Assembly (NCBI GenBank): GCA_947497475.1
Contig: CANMGS010000001.1
Coordinates: 744,001-808,000 of the forward strand
From: an uncultured Amylibacter sp.
GTDB taxonomy: Bacteria > Pseudomonadota > Alphaproteobacteria > Rhodobacterales > Rhodobacteraceae
Direction: 5' to 3'
Length of the DNA stretch: 64,000 nt
A model generated the notes under the pieces. That model was not told the origin of the DNA and made no database searches. It saw nothing but the letters and a program-made list of their open reading frames with translations. Every line of letters begins with the position of its first letter. The stretch's first letter is position 1. Below are positions 16,337 to 25,883 of this stretch, in pieces. The position numbers and the translations under genes are program-made.

Positions 16337-18558
16337 AAAACCCGTTTGCGGCTTTTGCCTTTGGACGCTGGTTTACGGCTGCGCGAAAACTTTTTACCCC
16401 CCGTACCTTTGGGCATTGGTTTTCCATCCAGTTCCAACATTTCTAATGTCAGTCCGCCTGTTACAGCCGTGGCATCCACGAGTGACACCTTACAAGGCAT
16501 TCCAACCGCAATGATCCGATTGCTTTCATCACCCTTTAGTGTGCCGTCACGTTCATTGTAGCGCCAATATTCACGTCCCAAATGTGCCAGCGGAATAATC
16601 CCATCTGCACCTGTTTCCAGCAGCTTTACAAACAAACCGAACTTGGCAATGCCAGACACACGCCCTTCAAACTCATTGCCCACACGTTCAGATAGGAACG
16701 CCGCCAGATAGCGATCTGTAGTGTCCCGTTCAGCCAACATAGAACGACGTTCTGTTTCAGAAATCCATTCGCCTGTTTGCCCCAACTCTTCGATATCATC
16801 TGGCGTTAAACCATCATCGGCCCAACCATGTGCTGTGATCAGCGCGCGGTGCACGATTAAATCTGCATAACGGCGAATAGGGGATGTGAAATGGGCATAG
16901 CGGCGCAAGTTCAAACCAAAGTGACCCAAGTTATCTGGCGCATAATACGCCTGTTTCATAGAGCGCAGAACCGTCATGTTGATCACCTCTGCATCCTCAG
17001 AACCAGCGGCACCATCAAGAAGCTTATTCAAATGCTGCGTCTTAACACCCTGCCCTTTGGCAAGTTGTAATCCAGCAGAATCCGCCACTTCGCGGAGTGT
17101 TTCCAGTTTTTCTGGTGTGGGTTCTTCGTGGACGCGGTAAATCAGCGGTTGTTTTTTCGCTTCAAGCGTTTCTGCGGCACAAACATTCGCAGTCACCATA
17201 AACTCTTCAACCAATTTATGTGCATCAAAACGTTCTTTGAATGCCACGGACAAAACTTTACCTTCATCCGAAAGAACAATCTGACGTTCTGGCAGGTCAA
17301 GGTTCAATGGTTGACGCAAATTACGCGCTTTAACAGCAGAAGCATAAGCAGCAAATAAATCATCAATAGCGCCCGCCAATGGTTTGGTCGCCTCATCATA
17401 ATCACCCTGTGAAGCTGCTTGCGCTTGTTCATATGACAATGACGCGGGCGAGCGCATCAAACCACGGAAAAATTCATGCCCCAGCTTTTGCCCTTTGGAA
17501 TCCAGAACAATACGAACGGCCATACATGCGCGGTCTACACCTTCGTGCAACGAACACAAATCACCCGACAACGCATCAGGCAACATCGGCACAACACGGT
17601 CTGGGAAATAGCTGGAGTTGCCGCGTTTACGCGCCTCTTTATCCAGCTGTGATCCACCCTGCACATAGTGCGCTACATCGGCGATAGCCACCCAAACAAT
17701 ATGCCCACCAGCATTCTTTGGATCATCATCAGGGAGTGCGCAAATCGCATCATCATGATCACGGGCATCAGATGGGTCGATTGTGAACAGTGGCAAATCA
17801 CGCAAATCTTTGCGTTGACCCAATTCAACAGGTTCTGCTGCTTCTGCTTCGGCAATCACCGCATCAGGGAAATCATCTGGAATGCCGTGTTGATGGATGG
17901 CAATCAGCGACACCGCTTTGGGTGCCATAGGATCGCCCAATACATCTGTAATCCGCGCACTTGGCAATCCCATGCGTGACTTTGGCCCTGTTTGTTCAGC
18001 CTCAACCAATTCACCATCTTTGGCATTGGCAGAGTTCTCTTTGCTCACAGTCCATTCACTGGTCGATTTCTTATCCACGGGCACAATGCGCCCACCTTCA
18101 GAACCCAAACGATAAAGGCCAATAATTTTCTGCGGCCCACCCGCCAAACGGCGGATCAAACGGGCATCATAATCAATGTCAGGGTCTGGTGAAGCCGTTA
18201 GGCGACATAAAACACGGTCTCCTTCTTTCAGTGCTGGATCACCTTTTTTAGCCACAAAATAAATCTTGGGTTCAGGATCATCACTGCTCCATTCCATAGG
18301 TGCAGCCCATAGGTCGCCATCTTTATCGGGCGACAGCATCCGCAAAACAGATACAGGTGGCAATGCCCCAGCCGCATCATAAGTCCTGCGCGTTTTGGTC
18401 AGATGACCTTCGGCGGTCAGTTCTTTTAGAATACGTTTCAGATCAATACGTGCAGCACCTTTGATGCCAAAGGCCTTACCAATATCGCGTTTTGATGTTT
18501 TGTCTGGATGATCCTGAATCCATTGCAGGATATCTTCTTTACTGGGCATTTTTTTCAT
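16318..18558 (-). CDS. rnr: Ribonuclease R
   Basis: A 746-residue RNase II/R family 3'-5' exoribonuclease. An N-terminal winged-helix segment (KEDILQWIQDHPDKTSKRDI) and cold-shock domains precede the catalytic RNB domain, with metal-binding aspartates in IDPSDARDHDDAI. A C-terminal S1 domain (GNEFEGRVSGIAKFGLFVKL) and a lysine/arginine-rich tail follow. Length and tail indicate RNase R rather than RNase II. It degrades structured RNA, including in ribosome and tmRNA quality control, which fits the smpB/arfB functions elsewhere in the window. It is the last gene of an operon that starts with the RluA-type gene. Confidence 0.96.
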   Translation of the reverse strand: MKKMPSKEDILQWIQDHPDKTSKRDIGKAFGIKGAARIDLKRILKELTAEGHLTKTRRTYDAAGALPPVSVLRMLSPDKDGDLWAAPMEWSSDDPEPKIYFVAKKGDPALKEGDRVLCRLTASPDPDIDYDARLIRRLAGGPQKIIGLYRLGSEGGRIVPVDKKSTSEWTVSKENSANAKDGELVEAEQTGPKSRMGLPSARITDVLGDPMAPKAVSLIAIHQHGIPDDFPDAVIAEAEAAEPVELGQRKDLRDLPLFTIDPSDARDHDDAICALPDDDPKNAGGHIVWVAIADVAHYVQGGSQLDKEARKRGNSSYFPDRVVPMLPDALSGDLCSLHEGVDRACMAVRIVLDSKGQKLGHEFFRGLMRSPASLSYEQAQAASQGDYDEATKPLAGAIDDLFAAYASAVKARNLRQPLNLDLPERQIVLSDEGKVLSVAFKERFDAHKLVEEFMVTANVCAAETLEAKKQPLIYRVHEEPTPEKLETLREVADSAGLQLAKGQGVKTQHLNKLLDGAAGSEDAEVINMTVLRSMKQAYYAPDNLGHFGLNLRRYAHFTSPIRRYADLIVHRALITAHGWADDGLTPDDIEELGQTGEWISETERRSMLAERDTTDRYLAAFLSERVGNEFEGRVSGIAKFGLFVKLLETGADGIIPLAHLGREYWRYNERDGTLKGDESNRIIAVGMPCKVSLVDATAVTGGLTLEMLELDGKPMPKGTGGKKFSRSRKPASKGKSRKRVLKRRRK

Positions 18559-18570
18559 GCCCCACCCATA

Positions 18571-19176
18571 TCACGATTGTTGGTTTATACCATCTAAATC
18601 GCGAATGGTGTCCACATCTTGTAGGGTGTCAATCATCGCAACACGCATATCACCAAGAGTAGCGATGGTATCTGTTAAGGCATGTTCTGTTGACCAGCGC
18701 ACGTTTTCGAACATCTTGGGCGGTACAGCATTTACGCCATTTTTTAACCCAATCAACCAATACCCCCCATCAGGTGCTGGGCCAAAAACAGCATCATGGT
18801 TACCCAATGCACGGAACGCTTTGTTGATGAGTTGTGGTGTGATGTTCGGAATATCCGCACCAACAATCACGATTGGTCCATGGGGGGCTTCACGAAAGAT
18901 ACGCCCCATTCGATCACCAAGATCGCCCTGCCCTTGTGGCCAACGTGGCAGATCAGCAGGCCATATGCGGCTTTGCAAACCTTCGCGATCAGGGGAAACC
19001 GCAAGTACCGTTTGCCATCTTGCATCGCGTGCAACTGTGCGAATTAATTTACGGGTTTGATGTCTGAACCACCATGCTGCTGATGTCAGGCCAAGATCAC
19101 GCCCAAGACGTGTTTTTACACGGCCCGGGTGGGGTTCTTTGACCATGATAAAAAGTGTTGGCTTTATAAGGGGCAT
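18571..19176 (-). CDS. DUF2064 glycosyltransferase-like protein
   Basis: A 201-residue protein of the TIGR04282/DUF2064 family with a nucleotide-sugar-transferase-like fold: start FIMVKEPHPGRVKTRLG, the motif GADIPNITPQ (a metal-binding DxD-like position) and PDGGYWLIGL. Relatives act as glycosyltransferases, for example near arsenosugar biosynthesis genes, but no arsenic genes are here. It overlaps the upstream GNAT gene by 13 bases and ends 12 bases before rnr, so it belongs to the same operon. Molecular role not established. Confidence 0.82.
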   Translation of the reverse strand: MPLIKPTLFIMVKEPHPGRVKTRLGRDLGLTSAAWWFRHQTRKLIRTVARDARWQTVLAVSPDREGLQSRIWPADLPRWPQGQGDLGDRMGRIFREAPHGPIVIVGADIPNITPQLINKAFRALGNHDAVFGPAPDGGYWLIGLKNGVNAVPPKMFENVRWSTEHALTDTIATLGDMRVAMIDTLQDVDTIRDLDGINQQS

Positions 19177-19586
19177 GTCATGTCTTTATGCGGAATGCCC
19201 GCATCATCATATTCAGCGCCATAAGCGGTGAACCCTAATCGTTCGTAGAATCCAATAGCATGAGTTTGTGAACCAAGTTTTGCGGTTTTTATATTGGGTT
19301 GTTCACGCAAAACGTCTAGGCATTTTTGAATCAACTTCGCGCCCAGACCTGTACCGCGTTGGTCTTTTAAAACGCAAACACGACCTATCTTTCCGACCGT
19401 ATCAACCAATATGATCCGCGCACTACCAACAGGCCGTTTATCCACAGCTGCGAGAATATGGATAGCTTCACTATCCAAATCATCCAGTTCTTCGTCCTCA
19501 GAAACATTTTGTTCCTCGATAAAGACCCTACGACGCAAAGCGTGGCAGGCTGCGATATCGTCTGTTACAAAAATCTCAAGCGTCAT
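19164..19586 (-). CDS. GNAT family N-acetyltransferase (ElaA/YjcF-like)
   Basis: A 140-residue single-domain acetyltransferase: N-terminal helix [16 protein letters not shown], central strands GSARIILV and IGRVCVL, the acetyl-CoA pyrophosphate loop [11 protein letters not shown], and C-terminal [11 protein letters not shown]. The RRRVFIEEQ segment is typical of the YjcF/ElaA branch, whose acceptor is unknown. It overlaps dapE by four bases upstream and DUF2064 by 13 bases downstream. Confidence 0.88.
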   Translation of the reverse strand: MTLEIFVTDDIAACHALRRRVFIEEQNVSEDEELDDLDSEAIHILAAVDKRPVGSARIILVDTVGKIGRVCVLKDQRGTGLGAKLIQKCLDVLREQPNIKTAKLGSQTHAIGFYERLGFTAYGAEYDDAGIPHKDMTCPL

Positions 19587-20725
19587 GCAAAATAGTCCTG
19601 CAAGATTTTTGTATAGATGGATTTTAGCTGTTCAATCTGAATGACCTCAACACGCTCATCCACTTGGTGCATTGTTTTTCCCACAAGGCCAAACTCCACC
19701 ACAGGACAGTGGTTTTTCACAAAACGTGCATCCGATGTGCCACCCGATGTAGATGCTTCAGGCGTAATTCCTGTTTCGGCTTTCACGGCTTTTGCAATCA
19801 GATCAGACAGTTCGCCGGGCGGCGTGACAAAACTTTCGCCAGAGACCTGCACACGCATATCAATTTCAATACCTGTGCTGACAGCAACTTTATCAGCCTC
19901 AGCATGCAACCATTCGGTGATTTTTTCAGAGGTATGCGCGTCATTGAAACGGATATTAACCGTCGATTTCGTTTCCGCGGGGATCACATTATTTGCAGGG
20001 TTGCCTGTATCAATCGTTGTCACCGCCAAAGTGGACGCATCAAAATGATCCGTACCTTGATCCAGCTCATGTGCAGCCAAAGTCGCCATCAGTTGCGCCA
20101 TTGCAGGGATCGGATTTTTCGCGCGGTGTGGATAGGCCGAATGTCCTTGCACACCTTTGCATGTGAAATAGGCTGTCATCGATCCACGGCGCCCGATTTT
20201 CATCATCTCGCCCATATTACTTGGGCATGTTGGTTCACCAACCAAGCAATGATCGATACGTTCGTTGTGCGTATCCATCCAGTCTAACAACGCAACCGTT
20301 CCGTCAGTTGCAATACCCTCTTCATCGCCAGTGATTGCCATCACAATAGACCCATCTGGTGGTGTATCTGTCACAAAATCAATGGCAGCGGCAGCAAATG
20401 CTGCAACACCAGATTTCATATCCGTCGCACCACGGCCGTACATAAAACCATCTTTGATCTCAGCCCCAAACGGATCAACCGTCCATGCATTGCGGTCGCC
20501 CAAAGGCACCACATCGGTGTGACCGTTAAAGCCAAATGTGCGCCCGTTCGCCCCGGCACCCCAGCGGGCGAAAAGGTTGGAAATACCGTTGCGATCCACG
20601 CGGGTGCAAGTAAAGCCAGCCTCTGACAAAAGCTTTTCAAGCAGCACCAAAGCACCACCCTCTTCGGGTGTTACAGAAGGGCAGCGGATAAGGTCAGCGG
20701 TCAGGGCGACGGGATCAATAGTCAT
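19583..20725 (-). CDS. dapE: Succinyl-diaminopimelate desuccinylase
   Basis: A 380-residue M20 metallopeptidase-family enzyme that releases succinate from N-succinyl-LL-diaminopimelate in lysine and peptidoglycan precursor synthesis. Zinc-ligand motifs are visible: GHTDVVP (His69, Asp71), ATDMKSG (Asp102) and the catalytic glutamate pair in GDEEG (135-136). It also has the DapE-typical SGGTSDARF segment. Length is normal. It lies between an RluA-type gene and a GNAT gene in one operon, away from the probable dapA at the window start. Confidence 0.95.
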   Translation of the reverse strand: MTIDPVALTADLIRCPSVTPEEGGALVLLEKLLSEAGFTCTRVDRNGISNLFARWGAGANGRTFGFNGHTDVVPLGDRNAWTVDPFGAEIKDGFMYGRGATDMKSGVAAFAAAAIDFVTDTPPDGSIVMAITGDEEGIATDGTVALLDWMDTHNERIDHCLVGEPTCPSNMGEMMKIGRRGSMTAYFTCKGVQGHSAYPHRAKNPIPAMAQLMATLAAHELDQGTDHFDASTLAVTTIDTGNPANNVIPAETKSTVNIRFNDAHTSEKITEWLHAEADKVAVSTGIEIDMRVQVSGESFVTPPGELSDLIAKAVKAETGITPEASTSGGTSDARFVKNHCPVVEFGLVGKTMHQVDERVEVIQIEQLKSIYTKILQDYFA

Positions 20726-20762
20726 AGTGTTTCCTTTGGTTACCTTGAGATACCGATTTCCC

Positions 20763-21425
20763 CTAAAACGGGCAAGGGGCTGTTATCGTCAGCCAATCGC
20801 CGCCATCAGGGTGGCGCAGGCTAAGATCATAAGCATGCAGTTGTAAACGATCCGCTTTTGCGATCACTGCATCGGTTCCATAAAAACGATCACCCAAAAT
20901 CGTATGCCCGATTTTCAACATATGAACACGTAATTGATGGCTGCGCCCCGTTTCAGGTTTCAACTCTATGCGTGTTGCATCTGTTTCACGTTCTAGCACT
21001 GTCCAGTGCGTAATGGATGGTTTTCCCGTCTCATGGCAAACCTTTTGCAACGGGCGATTTGGCCAATCTACGATCAGTGGTAAATCAACTGTTCCTGTAT
21101 CCTCGGAAACCACACCATCCACACGGGCGATATAAGTCTTTTTCAAATACCGCTTCGCGAATTGACCGCCAATGTGCTTTTGAGCATGAGGTGTGCGCCC
21201 AAAGATCATCACACCAGAGGTGTCCATATCCAAACGATGCACCAAAAGCGCATCAGGATAGGCCGTTTTCACACGCGTTTCCAAACAATCGCGGTGTTCC
21301 AAAGCTTTGCCAGGGACAGAGAGTAAACCTGAGGGTTTGTTGACCGCTAGGACTTGATCGTCGATGTGCAAGACATCTAAATCATCCATAGGCGGCGCAT
21401 AAAGAAAGGGCGGGTTTGCTGACAT
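20763..21425 (-). CDS. RluA-family pseudouridine synthase
   Basis: A 220-residue pseudouridine synthase with the RluA motif HRLDMDTSG (residues 63-71; catalytic Asp66), the preceding [13 protein letters not shown] motif and the C-terminal [10 protein letters not shown] block. There is no S4 domain and the length is close to E. coli RluA (23S rRNA U746 and tRNA U32), but rRNA and tRNA targets cannot be separated by eye. It is the first gene of the minus-strand operon that continues through dapE to rnr. Confidence 0.9.
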   Translation of the reverse strand: MSANPPFLYAPPMDDLDVLHIDDQVLAVNKPSGLLSVPGKALEHRDCLETRVKTAYPDALLVHRLDMDTSGVMIFGRTPHAQKHIGGQFAKRYLKKTYIARVDGVVSEDTGTVDLPLIVDWPNRPLQKVCHETGKPSITHWTVLERETDATRIELKPETGRSHQLRVHMLKIGHTILGDRFYGTDAVIAKADRLQLHAYDLSLRHPDGGDWLTITAPCPF

Positions 21426-21464
21426 ACCCGCCCTTTACATGGAATAATTCTATTTTGCTACGTC

Positions 21465-23912
21465 TTAAGCTTTAACGCGCTCAGATGTTGGGTCGTACAT
21501 TGGTTTCATGGAAACTTCTGCTTTGACCTTTGTGCCAGCAACGTCGATTTCATATGTGGATGCCAAAACATCCGCCAATTTTTCGCCTTCGCTTGGAACA
21601 TAACCCAAACCAACAGCACCACCCAATGTGTGACCGTAGTTACCTGATGTTAGGTAGCTAACAACTTCACCGTCGCGCAAGATAGGCTCAGCGTGGTACA
21701 ATAGTGGCTCTGGGTCAGTCAGTTTGAACTGAAGCATACGGTTGTGTGGGCCGCTTTCTTTGCGTGCGATCACAGCTTCACGACCGATAAAGTCTGGCTT
21801 GTCCACTTTCACAGCAAAGCCGATGCCTGCATCAATCACGTGATCTTCACATGTGATGTCGTGACCGAAGTGACGGTAGCCTTTTTCGATACGCAAGCTG
21901 TCCATCATGTGCATACCGCATAATTTCAGATCAAGCTCTTTACCTGCATTATGCAATGTGTCGAACACGTGACCAGCCATGTCAGAAGAGGCATAAACCT
22001 CCCAGCCAAGCTCACCTACGTATGTCACACGGTGAACACGTGCTAGACCCATACCAAGTTCGATTTCTTGAGCTGTACCGAATGGATTGTTCTCATTTGA
22101 GAAGTCACCAGATGAAACCATTTCCAACAACTTACGAGAGTTTGGACCCATAACTGCCAAAACAGCCTCGCCGTTTGTCACGTCTGTGATCATCACATTG
22201 AAGTCGCCTTTGTGACGTTCCATCCAAACTTGATCCGCTTGACGTGTCGCTGCTGGAGTCACCACCAAGTAAGCTGTTTCAGTGATACGTGTGATTGTGA
22301 CATCAGCTTCGATTCCACCACGAGAGTTTAGGAATTGAGAGTAAACGATTTTACCAACTGGTACGTCGTACTGACCACCTGCAACGTAATTCAAGAACTC
22401 AGTTGCTTGTGGGCCTTCAACGCGGATTTTACCGAATGAAGACATGTCGTACATGCCAACGTTTTCGCGAACCGCTTTGTGCTCTGCTGCAACGTTGTCA
22501 AAGAAGTTTTGACGCTTCCATGAATATTCGTATTCCGCTTTTTGACCTTCATTAGCAATCCAGTTTGCACGTTCCCAACCTGCAAATTCACCCATAACCG
22601 CACCATTGGCGATCATTTCGTGGTGAACTGGCGAGCGGCGAATGCCACGTGCAGTTTCTTTTTGCTTGAACGGGAAGTGATCCTTGTAAAGCAGACCCAA
22701 TGTTTCAACAGAACGCTCTGCCAAATATTGTTTGTTGCTTTGGAATGGTTGCATACGTGCGATATCAACGTCACCCAAATCGAATGGTTTCTCGCCAGTG
22801 TCCATCCATTCAGCCAATGCACTACCAGCACCACCCGCAGATTGGATACCGATAGAGTTAAAGCCTGCTGCAACCCAGAAATTGTCCAACTCTGGTGCTA
22901 GACCTAAGTGATACGCATCATCAGGTGTAAAGCTTTCTGGGCCGTTAAAGAATGTGTGAATACCAGCCTCTGCCAACAATGGAACGCGGTCACATGCCAT
23001 TTCTAGAATTGGCTCAAAGTGATCGAAGTCTTCTGGCAATTGATCAAATTCAAAGCTTTCAGGAATGCCGTCGATCGCCCAAGGTTTCGCAACAGGCTCA
23101 AATGCGCCTAGCAAAATCTTACCAGCATCTTCTTTGTAGTATGCATATTCATCAGGTACGCGCAAAACAGGGAGCTGTTCCATGCCGTCGATATTTTCAG
23201 TCACGATGTAGAAGTGTTCACAAGCTTGCAATGGAACGCTGACGTCAGCCATTTTGCCAACTTCACGGCCCCACATACCGCCACAATTTACAACCATGTC
23301 GCATTCGATGTGGCCTGTTGAACCGTCTTCTGCTGTCCAATCAACACCCGTTACTGTTTTGCCGTCTTTGACAATGCCCGTTACTTTTACGCGTTCTTTA
23401 ACCAACGCACCGCGCTGACGTGCACCTTTGGCCAATGCCAATGCGATGTTTGCTGGATCACCTTGACCATCCAATGGCAGATAAACAGCAGCTTTTACGC
23501 CTTCTAGGTTAATGTGTGGGTAAAGCTCTTGGACGCGCTCGTTTGAAATTTCTTCAACTTCAACACCGAATGCACGCGCCATAGCAGCCTGACGGTAAAT
23601 CTCTTCTTTACGCTCTTCTGTCAGCGCAACAGTGATCGAACCACAGCGTTTGAAACCAGTGGCAACACCTGTTTCTTCTTCCAAAGTGCCATAAAGTTCT
23701 TGGCTGTATTTAGCCAACTTCGTCATGTTTTTGGTTGCGCGCAACTGCGCGATCAAACCAGCAGCGTGCCATGTTGTACCAGAGGTCAATTGTTTACGCT
23801 CTAGCAACACAACATCTTCCCAACCAAGCTTGGTCAGGTGATAAGCAACGGAACAGCCAATAACGCCACCACCAATGATGACAACGCGGGCTTTTTTAGG
23901 AAGATCTGACAT
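21465..23912 (-). CDS. Sarcosine/dimethylglycine dehydrogenase-like flavoprotein (FAD plus GcvT domains)
   Basis: An 815-residue protein with an N-terminal FAD-binding DAO domain (VVIGGGVIGCS), a covalent-flavin histidine in TTWHAAG (His49), an FAO_M linker, and C-terminal GcvT folate-binding domains (NYVAGGQYDVPVGKIVYSQ, KGYRHFG). The block LTSGTTWHAAGLIAQLR followed by EEETGVATGF resembles mitochondrial sarcosine dehydrogenase more than dimethylglycine dehydrogenase. It would demethylate an N-methylglycine and pass the one-carbon unit to tetrahydrofolate. It is a paralogue of the gene at 25880. A hairpin separates it from the AraC-type gene upstream. Exact substrate is inferred. Confidence 0.85.
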   Translation of the reverse strand: MSDLPKKARVVIIGGGVIGCSVAYHLTKLGWEDVVLLERKQLTSGTTWHAAGLIAQLRATKNMTKLAKYSQELYGTLEEETGVATGFKRCGSITVALTEERKEEIYRQAAMARAFGVEVEEISNERVQELYPHINLEGVKAAVYLPLDGQGDPANIALALAKGARQRGALVKERVKVTGIVKDGKTVTGVDWTAEDGSTGHIECDMVVNCGGMWGREVGKMADVSVPLQACEHFYIVTENIDGMEQLPVLRVPDEYAYYKEDAGKILLGAFEPVAKPWAIDGIPESFEFDQLPEDFDHFEPILEMACDRVPLLAEAGIHTFFNGPESFTPDDAYHLGLAPELDNFWVAAGFNSIGIQSAGGAGSALAEWMDTGEKPFDLGDVDIARMQPFQSNKQYLAERSVETLGLLYKDHFPFKQKETARGIRRSPVHHEMIANGAVMGEFAGWERANWIANEGQKAEYEYSWKRQNFFDNVAAEHKAVRENVGMYDMSSFGKIRVEGPQATEFLNYVAGGQYDVPVGKIVYSQFLNSRGGIEADVTITRITETAYLVVTPAATRQADQVWMERHKGDFNVMITDVTNGEAVLAVMGPNSRKLLEMVSSGDFSNENNPFGTAQEIELGMGLARVHRVTYVGELGWEVYASSDMAGHVFDTLHNAGKELDLKLCGMHMMDSLRIEKGYRHFGHDITCEDHVIDAGIGFAVKVDKPDFIGREAVIARKESGPHNRMLQFKLTDPEPLLYHAEPILRDGEVVSYLTSGNYGHTLGGAVGLGYVPSEGEKLADVLASTYEIDVAGTKVKAEVSMKPMYDPTSERVKA

Positions 23913-23978
23913 CTTATGCGAATCCTTCGGAAATTATACAGTTTAATTCATAGTTCAGATGGTGCCAAAAACACCTTT

Positions 23979-24003
23979 AAAATGCGACAAAAGGCTGTCG
24001 CAT
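23979..24003 (-). terminator. Hairpin between the AraC-type and sarcosine dehydrogenase-like genes
   Basis: Arms ATGCGACA (23982-23989) and TGTCGCAT (23996-24003) form a perfect 8-bp stem. On the minus strand it is followed by TTT. The T-run is short, so it may only partly terminate the regulator transcript or protect an mRNA end. Confidence 0.45.
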
Positions 24004-24020
24004 CCTAACATTTTAAGGGA

Positions 24021-24998
24021 TTACATCTTATCAATCTGGGCGCGGCGCACTTGGTGCGGCGTTTGACCAAATGATTGACGATACGCCACAGAGAAACCTG
24101 ATTGATATCCACAGGCCAAAGCGACCTCTTGAATACTCATATTCGTGTTCAGCAAAAGGTTATGCGCGTGGCTTAAACGTAGCTCGCGGTAATAGCGACC
24201 AGGGCTACAGCCCGTGAGCGACTTGAAATTTCGCTCCAGCCAACGTGGTGTGCGACCAATGCTTTTGGCAAGGTCGGTCATAGTCACAGGTTCTTCGATG
24301 TTTTCCTGCATGATTTTGACCGCTTTGTTCAAAATACGTGCGTCCGTATTCAGGGTCGCAAGAATTTCTGGCTGTAAAGTGTCAAACGCACGAATGCGGT
24401 CATGCAGAATGATTTTCGATACAATCATCAGTTTTGCACTGGAAACATAACGCCCCAACAATGCCAAAGCCAAATCGGCAGTTGCACCCATACCTGCACT
24501 TGTGATCACCTTATCCTGTGTCACTGCTAGGGATGAACGGATACCATAAATACCTTGCTCTTCTTCCAACAACGCACGGTTTTCCCAGTGTGTTGTATGC
24601 AAAATAGCATTGTCTTGATTTGATGAAATGTAACGGCTAGCAGCCTCTGCCAATAGGATCACAAGCGCACCACCATGGCGGTAACGAGCCGCGAATTTTT
24701 CCACATCCAAAGACATGTAAAACGGATCAGCGCTACCGATAAATACCACATGATCTGGGCGCGGGTTTTCAGGAATAGCTTCTGTTTCAACATATGCACC
24801 AATGCTGGATGTCACGCGCCCACCATTTTCAGAACGGAACTGCCATTTGAACTTTTCAAAGCTCAACACACGGTTTGCAATCCGCAATACATCCACGATG
24901 CCAGACAACTCCATCATGACAAAGTCCTCTGACAAAACGACATCAAAAGTAACAATTTCTTTTGATGTGTCTAAAGCCGTATTCGCTTGTTTTTCCAT
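24021..24998 (-). CDS. GlxA/GbdR-type AraC-family regulator (class I GATase-like plus AraC HTH)
   Basis: A 325-residue regulator with an N-terminal DJ-1/PfpI amidotransferase-like domain (DHVVFIGSADPFY; ITSAGMGATADLALALLG) and a C-terminal AraC DNA-binding domain with two helix-turn-helix units (MTDLAKSIGRTPRWLERNF; MSIQEVALACGYQSGFSVAY). This architecture is shared with GbdR and CdhR, which activate betaine and carnitine catabolism in Pseudomonas in response to dimethylglycine or betaine. Its place between the betaine methyltransferase gene (12 bases upstream) and a sarcosine dehydrogenase-like gene supports that role. The ATG at 24998 follows a GTG in frame. Confidence 0.9.
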   Translation of the reverse strand: MEKQANTALDTSKEIVTFDVVLSEDFVMMELSGIVDVLRIANRVLSFEKFKWQFRSENGGRVTSSIGAYVETEAIPENPRPDHVVFIGSADPFYMSLDVEKFAARYRHGGALVILLAEAASRYISSNQDNAILHTTHWENRALLEEEQGIYGIRSSLAVTQDKVITSAGMGATADLALALLGRYVSSAKLMIVSKIILHDRIRAFDTLQPEILATLNTDARILNKAVKIMQENIEEPVTMTDLAKSIGRTPRWLERNFKSLTGCSPGRYYRELRLSHAHNLLLNTNMSIQEVALACGYQSGFSVAYRQSFGQTPHQVRRAQIDKM

Positions 24999-25010
24999 CA
25001 CTTAATCTCT

Positions 25011-25883
25011 CTATGACGCAAAATTCTTGGCTAACAACGCAATATGCGCTGGTCCAACTTCACAACAACCACCCACAATCGTGGCACCCTCATTAACCCA
25101 GTCTTGGGCGAATTCTAAATAGGCTTCTGGACCTAAATCATTTCGTGTTTCCAACACATCTACCGTTGCTCCGATGTGATCAAACACATCTGAAATATTC
25201 ACAAAACCGTTCGCATAAGCGCCAACTGGCAAATCATTTCCAACCAGAATTGGAACTGCTTTTGATACTGCTTCTGGAACTGAACAATTCACCAAAACAG
25301 CAGCTGGGCCGTATTCTTTTAGCAAAGGCAAAACATCACTTACAGCTTCACCCGAACGTAATTTGGTACCATCTTTGTCATCAACGGATATAGCGACCCA
25401 TACAGGTATATCATATTCAGTTGATGCCATCAAAGCACCGCGCACCTGATCCACAGATGCCATGGTTTCACATATAAACATATCCACGAATTTGGCCTGT
25501 ACATCACAGACCCGCCGATATGCATCTGCTGCCTGTTTTGCTGGTGGGCATTTGTCAGGTTGGTATGAAAACCCCTGTGGTCCCAGTGATCCAGCAACCA
25601 ATCCCGCGCCATGTGCATCACGCGATTGAACAGCTTGTTGGCAAGCAATCTCAGTCAGCTCTTGTAAACGATCGCCCAACCCATGGTGGGAAAGGCGATC
25701 TGGTAGAACCGAATACGTATTGGTCGTTGCAATCTGTGCACCTGCTTTAAAATAAGCATCATGCACATCCCGCACCCAATCTGGATGATCCAACAGGGCT
25801 TGTACTGACCAAAGCGAAGTCGCTTTGCCGGCACGGGCCACCAATTCTTGGCCCATGCCTCCATCAAGTATGGCTATGCTCAA
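25011..25883 (-). CDS. Betaine-homocysteine S-methyltransferase-like protein (TTG start)
   Basis: A 290-residue Pfam Methyltransf_2-type homocysteine S-methyltransferase with the three zinc cysteines of the family: Cys200 (VNCS) and Cys273/Cys274 (GGCCEVG). The N-terminus DGGMGQEL is conserved and requires the TTG at 25883-25881 as start; this TTG overlaps the stop of the upstream dehydrogenase (TTGA), giving translational coupling. It would move a methyl group from glycine betaine to homocysteine, yielding dimethylglycine and methionine, with dimethylglycine consumed by the neighbouring flavoprotein. S-methylmethionine is the main alternative donor; context favours betaine. Confidence 0.85.
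   Translation of the reverse strand: MSIAILDGGMGQELVARAGKATSLWSVQALLDHPDWVRDVHDAYFKAGAQIATTNTYSVLPDRLSHHGLGDRLQELTEIACQQAVQSRDAHGAGLVAGSLGPQGFSYQPDKCPPAKQAADAYRRVCDVQAKFVDMFICETMASVDQVRGALMASTEYDIPVWVAISVDDKDGTKLRSGEAVSDVLPLLKEYGPAAVLVNCSVPEAVSKAVPILVGNDLPVGAYANGFVNISDVFDHIGATVDVLETRNDLGPEAYLEFAQDWVNEGATIVGGCCEVGPAHIALLAKNFAS

Noticed and set aside
19641-20287. Long plus-strand frames opposite dapE
   Set aside because: Antisense shadows of dapE, rich in Cys, His and Arg, without start signals.
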